A stretch of DNA of 64,000 nt from Bacteroidota bacterium. Its GTDB lineage: Bacteria > Bacteroidota > Bacteroidia > 2-12-FULL-35-15. The notes under the pieces are model-generated. The model saw nothing but the letters and a program-made list of their open reading frames with translations, was not told the DNA's origin and did not search any database. The stretch spans positions 62,001 through 126,000 of the forward strand of contig SXIH01000036.1 of the NCBI GenBank assembly GCA_005772895.1. Reading direction: 5' to 3'. Positions 24,751-32,856 of the stretch are shown here, piece after piece (positions within the stretch are counted from its first letter, which is position 1; each line of letters starts with the position of its first letter). Both the position numbers and the translations under genes were made by a program.

Positions 24751-26394
24751 ATGGCTGAAGTAGTGAGAATGCCCAAATTAAGTGATACCATGACAGATGG
24801 TGTTGTAGCGAAGTGGCATAAAAAAGTAGGCGACAAAGTAAAATCAGGCGAATTGCTTGCTGATATCGAAACAGATAAAGCAACAATGGAATTTGAATCT
24901 TTTCAAACAGGTGTGTTGTTACACATTGGAGTTCAAGAAGGAAAAGGTGCGCCTGTAGAATCGATACTTGCGATTTTAGGAAAAGAAGGAGAAGACATAA
25001 CCGCTTTATTAGCAGCTGAGGCTGGCAATGGAGTGGAGAGTAAAGCGGTAGTTCAAAGTTCAAAGTTAGAAAGTTCAAAAGTTGATGCTCCTGTTGCTGA
25101 GAAGAAAATGCCTGTTGCTGAACTGAAAATTCCGGATACAGTTCAGATCGTTCGTATGCCGCAGTTGAGTGATACTATGACAGAAGGTGTTGTAGCGAAG
25201 TGGCATAAAAAAGTTGGAGATTCGGTGAAGTCGGGTGAATTGCTTGCTGATATTGAAACGGATAAAGCAACAATGGAATTTGAATCTTTCCAAAGTGGAG
25301 TGATTTTATATATTGGTGTGGAGCAAGGAAAAAGAGCTCCTGTTGATTCGATATTAGCGATTTTAGGAAAAGGCGGAGAAGATGTGACTGCGATTATAGA
25401 AGCTGAGAAAAATAAGTCGAGTGTCGGAAGTTCCAAGTCGGAAGTAAGTGCAAAGTCGGATGTCGGAAGTCAGAAGTCGGAAGTAAAAAAGGAAGAAGTT
25501 AAAAGTCAAAAGTCAGAAGTCAAAATTGCTTCAACTAGTAACGGTGACAGATTAAAAATTTCTCCTCTTGCAAAAAAATTAGCGGCTGATAAAGGCATAA
25601 GTGTTACTGCATTGAAAGGTAGTGGTGATAATGGCCGTATCATCAAACGCGATATTGATAATTTCCAATCGAATGGTGCTGTGTCAACTTTTGTTGGTGT
25701 TGAAAGTTTTACTGAAGAACCGGTTTCGCAAATGCGCAAAGTCATTGCAAAACGTTTGGGTGAAAGTAAATTCTCAGCTCCGCATTTCTATTTAACAATG
25801 GAAATTGATATGGACGAAGCAATAAAAGCACGCGAAGCAATAAATACGGTTGCAGGATTAAAAATTTCGTTTAACGATATTGTTATTAAGGCTGTTGCTT
25901 CTAGTTTGCGTAAACATCCAAAAGTAAATTCATCCTGGTTAGGCGATAAAATCCGTTACAACAATCACATTCATATTGGTGTTGCTATTGCTGTTGATGA
26001 AGGATTGTTGGTTCCGGTAGTTCGTTTTGCCGATGGTAAAACATTGACACAAATTGGAACTGAAGTCCGCAATTACGCTGTGAAAGCACGTGAGAAAAAA
26101 TTACAACCAAGCGATTGGGAAGGAAATACATTTACCATTTCTAATTTAGGAATGTTTGGAATAGATGAGTTTACTGCAATCATAAATACTCCTGATTCGT
26201 GTATTCTTGCTGTTGGGGGAATCAAACAAGTTCCTGTTGTGAAAAACGGGCAAATTGTTCCGGGGAATGTTATGAAAGTTACTTTATCCTGCGATCACCG
26301 TACAGTTGATGGTGCAGTAGGGTCTGCATTTTTACAAACACTAAAACACAATTTGGAAAATCCGGTATTGATGTTGGGCGCGAGTGCGATATAA
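24751..26394 (+). CDS. pdhC: Pyruvate dehydrogenase E2, dihydrolipoamide acetyltransferase
   Basis: E2 is the core of the pyruvate dehydrogenase complex and transfers acetyl from lipoamide to CoA. Two lipoyl domains lie at about residues 2-80 and 132-210, each with the lipoylated lysine in IETDKATMEF; their DNA is nearly the same, so they arose by internal duplication. A peripheral-subunit-binding domain (ISPLAKKLAADKGI...GRIIKRDI) is at about 268-305, and the catalytic domain runs from about 325 to the end, with the active-site CDHRTVDG near residue 513. The interdomain linkers at about 100-112 and 221-255 are encoded by short tandem repeats instead of the usual Ala-Pro linkers. It pairs with pdhA despite the inserted gene. 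Confidence 0.95.
   Translation: MAEVVRMPKLSDTMTDGVVAKWHKKVGDKVKSGELLADIETDKATMEFESFQTGVLLHIGVQEGKGAPVESILAILGKEGEDITALLAAEAGNGVESKAVVQSSKLESSKVDAPVAEKKMPVAELKIPDTVQIVRMPQLSDTMTEGVVAKWHKKVGDSVKSGELLADIETDKATMEFESFQSGVILYIGVEQGKRAPVDSILAILGKGGEDVTAIIEAEKNKSSVGSSKSEVSAKSDVGSQKSEVKKEEVKSQKSEVKIASTSNGDRLKISPLAKKLAADKGISVTALKGSGDNGRIIKRDIDNFQSNGAVSTFVGVESFTEEPVSQMRKVIAKRLGESKFSAPHFYLTMEIDMDEAIKAREAINTVAGLKISFNDIVIKAVASSLRKHPKVNSSWLGDKIRYNNHIHIGVAIAVDEGLLVPVVRFADGKTLTQIGTEVRNYAVKAREKKLQPSDWEGNTFTISNLGMFGIDEFTAIINTPDSCILAVGGIKQVPVVKNGQIVPGNVMKVTLSCDHRTVDGAVGSAFLQTLKHNLENPVLMLGASAI
25050..25080 (+). repeat. AGTTCAA-type tandem repeat within E2 coding sequence
   Basis: Imperfect 7-8 bp units based on AGTTCAA encode the first linker (VQSSKLESSK). 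Similar microsatellites are usually intergenic in Bacteroidota. Confidence 0.6.
25413..25525 (+). repeat. AGTCGGA-type tandem repeat within E2 coding sequence
   Basis: About a dozen imperfect units of the AGTCGGA/AGTCAAA kind encode the Ser-Lys-Ser-Glu-Val rich linker before the subunit-binding domain. Confidence 0.7.
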
Positions 26395-26408
26395 AATTTC
26401 ACCACACA

Positions 26409-26427
26409 CCTGCCTGCGGTAGGCAGG
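26409..26427 (+). repeat. Palindromic repeat family A, form 2, intergenic
   Basis: CCTGCCT and AGGCAGG arms surround a GCGGT centre. It lies 14 bp after the E2 stop; a second identical 19-bp copy is at 46542-46560 after pheT. Confidence 0.8.
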
Positions 26428-26454
26428 TTACTCAGATTTCCACAGATAATATTT

Positions 26455-26480
26455 AAACGTCAGCTTTGCTGACGTTTTTT
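26455..26480 (+). terminator. Intrinsic terminator of the pdh operon
   Basis: A perfect 10-bp stem AAACGTCAGC/GCTGACGTTT with a TTT loop is followed by further T residues. Confidence 0.88.
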
Positions 26481-26521
26481 GTTTGGAATGTTTTGTATAT
26501 TAGTAAAAAATCTATTTTATT

Positions 26522-27646
26522 TTGAACGCGAAGAAATCAACAGACTTTTCTATCGGTTATTTTGGAGGCATGGATGTGCTTCGGTTCATTTGTGCAGCTG
26601 GTGTTATCTTTCACCATGCTACTCTTACTCTTAAAGACAAAGGAGTTGCTACTCACGCTGAAGAATTTCATCGCTATTCCGGTTCGTTTTTTTTAGATGT
26701 ATTTTTTATCATCAGCGGTTTTCTGATTTCTCTTATTTTAATGAAGGAGCATGAAGCTGGAACGTTTTCCATGAAAAATTTTTTCATGCGAAGAATTATT
26801 CGCATTTGGCCGTTGTACTTTCTTGCGGTGATTTTAAAAATTTGGCTTATTCCGGTAGCTAATGGAATGTCGATCACAGCAATTAAAACCAACTTATTGT
26901 ATGCTTGTACGTTTAGCATAAACTTTCAGTTGTTATTTCAGGAAGTTGTAAAAACATATACCATCTTATGGTCAATTTGTATTGAAGAACATATTTATTT
27001 GTTGTTGCCGTTTTTGTTGTTACTCTTCAAGCAAAAATTTAAAATGGTGTCCTACTTTTTAATTGTAACAGGATTTATTTCATGGATTTATTTTATAGGA
27101 GTTCCTTCCGCAGGAAATTATTCCAGTGCCTATTTTGTTTCCAGCAGTTATTTTTATTATTTCGGATTAGGAATATTAATAGCATGCATCCGTACCAGAA
27201 GTATTCCCGGAATAAAATTAGAACAAACTATTTTTAAACCTTTGGTGCAGATTATTGTGTGCTTGATATTTTTTGGTTTTGTTTTTAATAGATGGGGGAA
27301 TCACAACTCGCTAGTTACAACGCTTATTATAACAGGATTATTTGGTGGCTATTTAGTTTGGGCGTCTACACAGGAAAATTTCATTTTAAAATTAAAACCA
27401 AATCTTTCGAAATACCTAGGAAACATTTCTTACGCCATGTATGTTACTCACATTATTACAATAGGTTTAGCCATTGCATTTTTCAAAAAGAAAGGCATTC
27501 ATTTCAGCGAAGGAGCATTTGGCTGGGGACTGCCAATTTTAGCAACCGTTTTGTGTATGGCATTCTCTTCATTACTTTATTATTGTTTCGAACGGCCGAT
27601 TTTGAAATTGAAAAAGAGATTTACTACTGTTAAGAATAAAGAATAA
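26522..27646 (+). CDS. Acyltransferase family 3 membrane protein
   Basis: This is an integral-membrane acyltransferase of the OafA/NodX type, which usually O-acetylates surface sugars. About ten hydrophobic segments fill the 374 residues. The family start is visible: MDVLRFICAAGVIFHHATL with the catalytic-type histidine pair near residues 31-32, then SGSFFLDVFFIISGFLIS near 53-70 and FFMRRIIRIWPLYFLA near 85-100. The start is uncertain: TTG at 26522 gives the usual 16-residue lead before MDVLRF, while the first ATG (26570) would begin right at the first helix. The MHS transporter begins 1 bp after its stop, so they form an operon after the pdh terminator. The acceptor is unknown. Confidence 0.87.
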   Translation: MNAKKSTDFSIGYFGGMDVLRFICAAGVIFHHATLTLKDKGVATHAEEFHRYSGSFFLDVFFIISGFLISLILMKEHEAGTFSMKNFFMRRIIRIWPLYFLAVILKIWLIPVANGMSITAIKTNLLYACTFSINFQLLFQEVVKTYTILWSICIEEHIYLLLPFLLLLFKQKFKMVSYFLIVTGFISWIYFIGVPSAGNYSSAYFVSSSYFYYFGLGILIACIRTRSIPGIKLEQTIFKPLVQIIVCLIFFGFVFNRWGNHNSLVTTLIITGLFGGYLVWASTQENFILKLKPNLSKYLGNISYAMYVTHIITIGLAIAFFKKKGIHFSEGAFGWGLPILATVLCMAFSSLLYYCFERPILKLKKRFTTVKNKE

Positions 27647-27647
27647 T

Positions 27648-29123
27648 TTGTCAGTCACCAACTCCATACGAAAAGTAATAACAGCATCCTCAGTCGGGAC
27701 AATGATTGAGTGGTACGATTTTTACATTTTCGGAAGTCTGGCGCCAATTATTGCCACACAATTTTTTCCAAAGGAAAATCCTACTGCCGCATTTTTGGCA
27801 ACACTTGCTGCTTTCGGAGTTGGATTTGTAATTCGTCCGTTTGGTGCAATTGTGTTTGGAAGGTTGGGAGATATTGTCGGAAGAAAATATACATTCTTGC
27901 TGACTTTATTAATTATGGGAGGTTCCACATTTGCAATCGGACTCATTCCCAATTACGATTCCATAGGAATATTTGCACCTATAATAGTTTTTGTTTTGCG
28001 GGCGTTGCAAGGACTTGCGCTTGGTGGTGAATATGGCGGAGCGGCTATTTATGTTGCGGAGCATGCTCCCGAAGGAAAGAAAGGGTATTTTACCAGCTTT
28101 ATTCAAACAACTGCAACAATAGGTTTACTTATTTCATTGGCAGTAATTTTGGCGTGTAAATCTTTGATGAGTGCTGAAAGTTTTAGTGCTTGGGGTTGGA
28201 GAATTCCATTTTTAGTTTCTATTATTCTTGTGATGATTTCTTATTACATAAGAACGAAAATGGAAGAGTCGCCCGTTTTTAAAGAATTAAAAGCTGAAGG
28301 AAAAACTTCTAAAAATCCTTTGAAAGAAAGTTTTGGTAAATGGAAAAATCTGAAATTGGTTTTGATTGCATTGTTTGGAGCTACAGCCGGACAGGGAGTT
28401 GTGTGGTATACCGGACAATTTTATGCAATGAATTTTTGCATTAAAAATTTAAACATTGATGCAGCACAAATCCAATGGATGTTGATTCCTGTTTTATTAA
28501 TTGGAACGCCTTTGTTTATTTTCTTCGCAAGATTATCTGATAAGTACGGAAGAAAATGGATTATGTTAACAGGAATGGCGCTTGCAGCATGTTTGTATAT
28601 GCCAATCTATCATGCAATGGCAAAGCAGGCGGATTGGAATGCGTGGAGCCCAGAAGATCAGGAAACAAAAATAGAAAAGGATGTTGCTAAAGAATTGTCA
28701 ATTGAGATTAAAACATGGAGATATTCCGATGGACAAATCAGAATTGAGAGAACAGAAACTTCAACAGCTATCAAGGATATTGGCAAAGCACCGAAGATTA
28801 CGAATACTCTGAAACTTTCGGAGATGAATCTTTTCATCATCGGTCTTCTAATTTTCATTCAATTAGTATTCGTCTGCATGGCATACGGACCAATAGCTGC
28901 ATTTTTAGTAGAATTATTTCCACCTGAAATTAGATATACATCTTTGTCACTTCCATATCATATAGGAAATGGAGTGTTCGGAGGATTAACTCCGCTTATT
29001 GCAGAATCATTGGTTGTGAGTACAGGCAATATTTTTTCAGGATTATGGTATCCGATAATAATTGCAGGAACAACAGTTGTGTTGGGTGCAATTCTTATTA
29101 AAGAAAAACAACGCTCAAACTAG
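27648..29123 (+). CDS. MHS-family major facilitator transporter
   Basis: This is a 12-segment MFS permease of the metabolite:H+ symporter type (ProP/ShiA/KgtP-like), moving a small organic solute with protons. The start region SVGTMIEWYDFYIFGSLAPI, the loop GRLGDIVGRKYTF near 82-94, RALQGLALGGEYGGAA near 118-133 and a second GRKW after segment 7 are diagnostic. TTG at 27648 is likely the start because the conserved GTMIEWYDF must lie about 18-25 residues in and no ATG precedes it. A long charged insert near residues 330-390 lies between late membrane segments; a similar long insert occurs in many members. The substrate cannot be told. It starts 1 bp after the acyltransferase stop. Confidence 0.88.
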   Translation: MSVTNSIRKVITASSVGTMIEWYDFYIFGSLAPIIATQFFPKENPTAAFLATLAAFGVGFVIRPFGAIVFGRLGDIVGRKYTFLLTLLIMGGSTFAIGLIPNYDSIGIFAPIIVFVLRALQGLALGGEYGGAAIYVAEHAPEGKKGYFTSFIQTTATIGLLISLAVILACKSLMSAESFSAWGWRIPFLVSIILVMISYYIRTKMEESPVFKELKAEGKTSKNPLKESFGKWKNLKLVLIALFGATAGQGVVWYTGQFYAMNFCIKNLNIDAAQIQWMLIPVLLIGTPLFIFFARLSDKYGRKWIMLTGMALAACLYMPIYHAMAKQADWNAWSPEDQETKIEKDVAKELSIEIKTWRYSDGQIRIERTETSTAIKDIGKAPKITNTLKLSEMNLFIIGLLIFIQLVFVCMAYGPIAAFLVELFPPEIRYTSLSLPYHIGNGVFGGLTPLIAESLVVSTGNIFSGLWYPIIIAGTTVVLGAILIKEKQRSN

Positions 29124-29147
29124 CATCCTCTTCTCAATTGGCCAGAT

Positions 29148-29172
29148 TTCTCGGCTTCGCTCGAAATGACAA
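29148..29172 (+). repeat. Repeat family B2, single arm
   Basis: The core GGCTTCGCTCGAAATGACA is identical to the left arm of the hairpin at 32779-32803. It lies between convergent transporter and T9SS-protein genes. Confidence 0.7.
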
Positions 29173-29178
29173 GTATGA

Positions 29179-31038
29179 TTAATTCTTAACAAACTTTTGC
29201 GTCAAAATTTCTTTTGATGCTGATGTTACTTTCAAGAAATAAATTCCGTTTGCTAAAGGATCAGTAGAAAAACTAAAATTATTTTTTCCGGCTTTTATTT
29301 TATCTATCAATAAAATTTTCACCAACTTTCCCGTAATATCTACAACTTGAAATTCCACTATTTCTGATTTTTCGAGAGTAATAGTAACATTCATTAATTC
29401 AGCTGTTGGATTAGGGAACAATGACATTTCATTAAATGAATTATTAGTTTGATCGTTTACGCCAGCCAAAGAACTCAAAGATAATTCTCCGATCCAAGTT
29501 GTGTTTTTCTTTGAAGCATTGGCCCACATTCCGTTTACCCAAACTCTTCCAGGTTGATTGTATTTTCTTTGAGAGCCTGAATAATCACCCCAACGTTCGT
29601 TCCCAGACAATATACTATAATAGCTCGCACCCGCTTTCACAGTAGTTATAGTAGAATAATTTCCTAATCCATCTGAAGTTAATGCAGACACTCCAGGAAA
29701 AACGGTAAGTGCTGTATGATCAAAACTAATAATAGAAGTATTATCTGTAGTTCCGCTTCCTGCATAAGAAAGATTTGGATAACCAATTTCTAGCAGAGTA
29801 TCAGAAATAATATTTGCAGTAATATATGGTGAACTACTGATATCATGTATTATTCCATGATATACGGCACAATTTCCTGTAGCAGTATCCAAACAATTAT
29901 GTACATATTGAATTTTATCATTTTCAATAAATGCACCTAAAACTCTGGAGTCGTTTGTTTCCAACAATTGCACTCCTGTTCCCGGTTGTGCGGCTGGTGG
30001 AGCCATATAATAAGTTATGGGTGCAATGAGTGGCGTGACTGTAATTGTTTGTCCGGGTGCGCCAAGTGTATCATTAATATTTACTAAAAAGATTGAATCG
30101 TTTTGTGGATCAAGATTTCTGTTAGAAAGAAAATTCATATCTGGTCCGTAGGAATCAAGTCCACCTTTAACGGGACAAAGATTACGAACCGGTTTTCCAA
30201 CGCAAGTAATATTATTGTGAACCAGTGCTTGTATAGAACTTCCGGTATAACCGCTGTTTTTATTTACTTGCCAAATAATGGTTTCATTAAAACCTGTTTG
30301 CCAACTCGAATCAGGATAAAGTAAATTTCCTGTGATAAAAACTTCCTGGTCGGTCATTGCCATCATTGGATAATCTGTCCACAAGCCATTACTGAAAGGA
30401 TTTCCAGGTAATTCATAAAAATTCCAGGAACCTGCAGGATCATTAGAAGTAGAAAATGCAACAGTGATACTACTTGTTAAATCGGTAAAGCCATTTAAAA
30501 AAACGAGGATGAATTTATCTTGATTCGGATCATATATTACTTTCGGGTCAAATTTAATTTCTGGATTTCCAAGAACAGATGCAAATGCTCCCAATGAAAC
30601 ATAACCTAAATTTGTCCATGTGTCCATATCAAATTTAAAAACAGTTGAATTTTGAACAGAAACAATTTTGTTCCCATTTGAAATAGCAATATCGTTATCG
30701 TTAGGCACACTACTATTGTATAAATTACCTTGCAAATTCTGTCCTAAGAAAGGAGCGGGTGGCGCAGGCATTTTACTTTTTTGATTAGTAGAAAGATGTT
30801 TTTTAGGATAAACCAGCGACATACTATCTTTAATAGCTTTTAATTTATTTTTTTCACCCTTCCCGTCAGGTGTAGGCATTTCAATATTTTGAACAACAGG
30901 GTTCCAATCTTCTTTTATATCCGCAACGTTAACTGTTGCAGCTTTTTGAATGGTAAACAAAGTTGATTTTACCTGAGCAGTTACATTTAATGTCAGAGTA
31001 ACAATAAAACTCAAGACAGCTATTTTGAAATATTTCAT
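29179..31038 (-). CDS. Secreted protein with T9SS sorting domain
   Basis: This 619-residue exported protein has a signal peptide (1-21, LNVTAQ) and a T9SS type A sorting domain (about 535-619, with MSLFPNPTAELMNVTI and GIYFLKVTSASKE). The middle region has phrases typical of surface proteins with integrin/propeller-like beta folds, such as KFDPKVIYDPNQDKFILVFL and SGNERWGDYSGSQR. No catalytic motif was recognised, so it is best called hypothetical. It should reach the cell surface through the PorU/PorV route encoded upstream. It stands alone, convergent with the transporter gene and 55 bp before the flavoprotein gene's end region. Confidence 0.8.
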   Translation of the reverse strand: MKYFKIAVLSFIVTLTLNVTAQVKSTLFTIQKAATVNVADIKEDWNPVVQNIEMPTPDGKGEKNKLKAIKDSMSLVYPKKHLSTNQKSKMPAPPAPFLGQNLQGNLYNSSVPNDNDIAISNGNKIVSVQNSTVFKFDMDTWTNLGYVSLGAFASVLGNPEIKFDPKVIYDPNQDKFILVFLNGFTDLTSSITVAFSTSNDPAGSWNFYELPGNPFSNGLWTDYPMMAMTDQEVFITGNLLYPDSSWQTGFNETIIWQVNKNSGYTGSSIQALVHNNITCVGKPVRNLCPVKGGLDSYGPDMNFLSNRNLDPQNDSIFLVNINDTLGAPGQTITVTPLIAPITYYMAPPAAQPGTGVQLLETNDSRVLGAFIENDKIQYVHNCLDTATGNCAVYHGIIHDISSSPYITANIISDTLLEIGYPNLSYAGSGTTDNTSIISFDHTALTVFPGVSALTSDGLGNYSTITTVKAGASYYSILSGNERWGDYSGSQRKYNQPGRVWVNGMWANASKKNTTWIGELSLSSLAGVNDQTNNSFNEMSLFPNPTAELMNVTITLEKSEIVEFQVVDITGKLVKILLIDKIKAGKNNFSFSTDPLANGIYFLKVTSASKEILTQKFVKN

Positions 31039-31092
31039 GATTGAGATTTTGTGAATATCAAATTTAATGAAAATTGAGGAAATATGAAAGGT

Positions 31093-32286
31093 TTAGCTTT
31101 TGTTTAAATGTCGAGCCAGTGAATAACCCATAGAAAAACATCCCTGCAACAAATAACCACCTGTTGGTGCGTCCCAATCCAGCATTTCTCCGATACAATA
31201 ATTGTGTGGCAGTTTTTTTAATTGAAAATTCGAATCTATTTCTGTTAATGATATTCCGCCAACCGTAGAAATAGCCTCATCAATTGGGGCAGAAGAAGTA
31301 ATAGTAATAGGAAAATTTTTGATTTTACCTGCAAGGACTTCCAAATAAGTAAAATCGTCTTTGCTGAGAATTGTTTTTAAAAGTTCAATCTGTGTATCAT
31401 CAAAATTCAATCTGTCGATTAATAATTTTTTAATAGAGCGGTTTCCTCTTGCCGAAAATTTATCTTTTATCTGCTCAATCGTTAGACTTGGTTTTAGGTC
31501 GATAAAAATTTCTGCAGTACCATTATTATTGAGTTGATTTCTGATTTGCGGGCTTAATGCGTAAATAGCTCCACCTTCTAATCCAAATTTTGTGATTACT
31601 AATTCACCTTTGCGTTCATTTGTATCACATTTAACGGAAATGTTTTTTAAGGTTTTGCCTTCAGCAATTTGGATGAATTCGTTTTTCCATTTCACTTCAT
31701 AAGCGCAGTTGGAAGCTTGAAATGGGATAATTTCAATTCCTTTTTCCAAAAAGTAGTTTGTCCAAGTACCATCGGAACCTGTTACTTTCCAGCTAGATCC
31801 ACCTAAACAAAAAATAAAAATTTCAGATTTCAGATTAAAAAAATTATCAGTTGTTTTTAAAATAAGTTTATTATTCTCCCAACCTTTCCAAGTATGATTT
31901 GTTTTAATCTGAACATTTTTTCTTTTCAGCTCATTCAGAATAGCATTTAAAACATCAATTGGTTTTATTCCTTCTTTAGGGAAAATTCTTTTGCTGCTTC
32001 CAACAAATGTTTCGATTCCAATACCTTTAAGCCAATCTCTTAGATTATCATTTGTGAAAGATGAAATGATTGGTTTAAAAAAATCTGATGGCGTGTATCG
32101 GGAAATAAATTTCTCTGATTCTTCAGAGTGTGTTAAATTAAATCCTCCATCGCCCGCAACTAAAAACTTTCTTCCCAAGGCAGAGTTGCGTTCATATATA
32201 GTAACATCAAATTTTGTTTCGTCTAGTTGAGCTGCAAGCATTAATGCTGCCGGTCCGCCTCCGATAATGGCAATGGATTTTTTCAT
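31093..32286 (-). CDS. NAD(P)/FAD-dependent flavoprotein of HI0933/TIGR03862 type
   Basis: This predicted flavoprotein starts with a Rossmann FAD motif IAIIGGGPAALMLAAQL and has GRKFLVAGDGGFNLTHSE near residues 42-60, the hallmark of the HI0933/BaiN-like family. A second FAD-contact region, GGSSWKVTGSDGTW, is near 150-165, and the C-terminal motif GEMLDWDAPTGGYLLQGCFSMG closes the protein. The ATG at 32286 is chosen since it places the FAD motif directly at the N-terminus; the frame can extend to 32349. The 397-residue length is right. The substrate is unknown; some relatives reduce alkenes or act in envelope chemistry. It is divergent from a small secreted-protein gene. Confidence 0.88.
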   Translation of the reverse strand: MKKSIAIIGGGPAALMLAAQLDETKFDVTIYERNSALGRKFLVAGDGGFNLTHSEESEKFISRYTPSDFFKPIISSFTNDNLRDWLKGIGIETFVGSSKRIFPKEGIKPIDVLNAILNELKRKNVQIKTNHTWKGWENNKLILKTTDNFFNLKSEIFIFCLGGSSWKVTGSDGTWTNYFLEKGIEIIPFQASNCAYEVKWKNEFIQIAEGKTLKNISVKCDTNERKGELVITKFGLEGGAIYALSPQIRNQLNNNGTAEIFIDLKPSLTIEQIKDKFSARGNRSIKKLLIDRLNFDDTQIELLKTILSKDDFTYLEVLAGKIKNFPITITSSAPIDEAISTVGGISLTEIDSNFQLKKLPHNYCIGEMLDWDAPTGGYLLQGCFSMGYSLARHLNKS

Positions 32287-32361
32287 TGTCTCAAAAGTAA
32301 ACAAAAAGGAGGTATTAAACCTTTTAAACTTTTCTTTGTCATACCGCAAAACAACATAAAT

Positions 32362-32778
32362 ATGAAAAACATAATCTTAATTTTATTTACTGTTGCGATA
32401 GCTTCGGTAAATGCAGTGGCACAAGAACCTACTAAGCCAAAACCAGCCCCAAAGGGGTCCATTGGGACTAAAAAAACTCCTGAAGAGCGTGCGGAAAATA
32501 TGACAAAACGTTTGTCCAAGGAATTAAATTTAAATCCTGATCAGGAACTAAAAACTAAAGCAATTATTTTGAAACGTGAATTAGAAAGAGAAAGGATTAC
32601 TAAAGATGTAAAAGAAGCTCATGGAAAAGCTAAAGAAGAGTTTAAGTCTTTTTTGACTCCGGAGCAATTTCAGAAATTCGAAAAGAAAGAAGCAGAAATG
32701 AAGCAGAAGCGTGAAGAAAGAAGAAAAAAGGCTATGGAGAAAAAAGCTTCTGAAAAAGCTTCCCCGGAAGGAAAATAG
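32362..32778 (+). CDS. Small secreted helical protein, Spy/CpxP-like
   Basis: The 138-residue protein has a signal peptide (1-21, NAVAQ), a short Pro/Lys-rich stretch and a helical body with TPEERAENMTKRLSKELNLNPDQ near 40-62 and FLTPEQFQKFEKKEAEM near 95-111. The LTPEQ-type pairs resemble the LTXXQ repeats of Spy/CpxP periplasmic chaperones and the DUF4890 group of Bacteroidota. The tail is very rich in Lys/Glu. A chaperone-like or stress role is possible but not shown. It stands alone: divergent from the flavoprotein gene, with a repeat hairpin just after its stop and recG downstream. Confidence 0.7.
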   Translation: MKNIILILFTVAIASVNAVAQEPTKPKPAPKGSIGTKKTPEERAENMTKRLSKELNLNPDQELKTKAIILKRELERERITKDVKEAHGKAKEEFKSFLTPEQFQKFEKKEAEMKQKREERRKKAMEKKASEKASPEGK

Positions 32779-32834
32779 TTTCTCGGCTTCGCTCGAAATG
32801 ACAGTCGGTTGTCATTTCGAGCATAGTCAAGAAA
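32779..32834. repeat. Hairpin repeat family B2 between small secreted gene and recG
   Basis: Arms 32779-32803 and 32810-32834 are inverted copies matching at 21 of 25 positions (core CTCGAAATGACA). It starts at the base after the upstream stop, so it could act as a transcript end structure. Confidence 0.75.
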
Positions 32835-32856
32835 TTTCTTAAATTCGCATAGAAAT

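Noticed and set aside
28640-28850. Long charged insert in the MHS transporter as a novel domain
   Set aside because: Many MHS-family transporters carry a long insert between the same late membrane segments, so it is not unusual.
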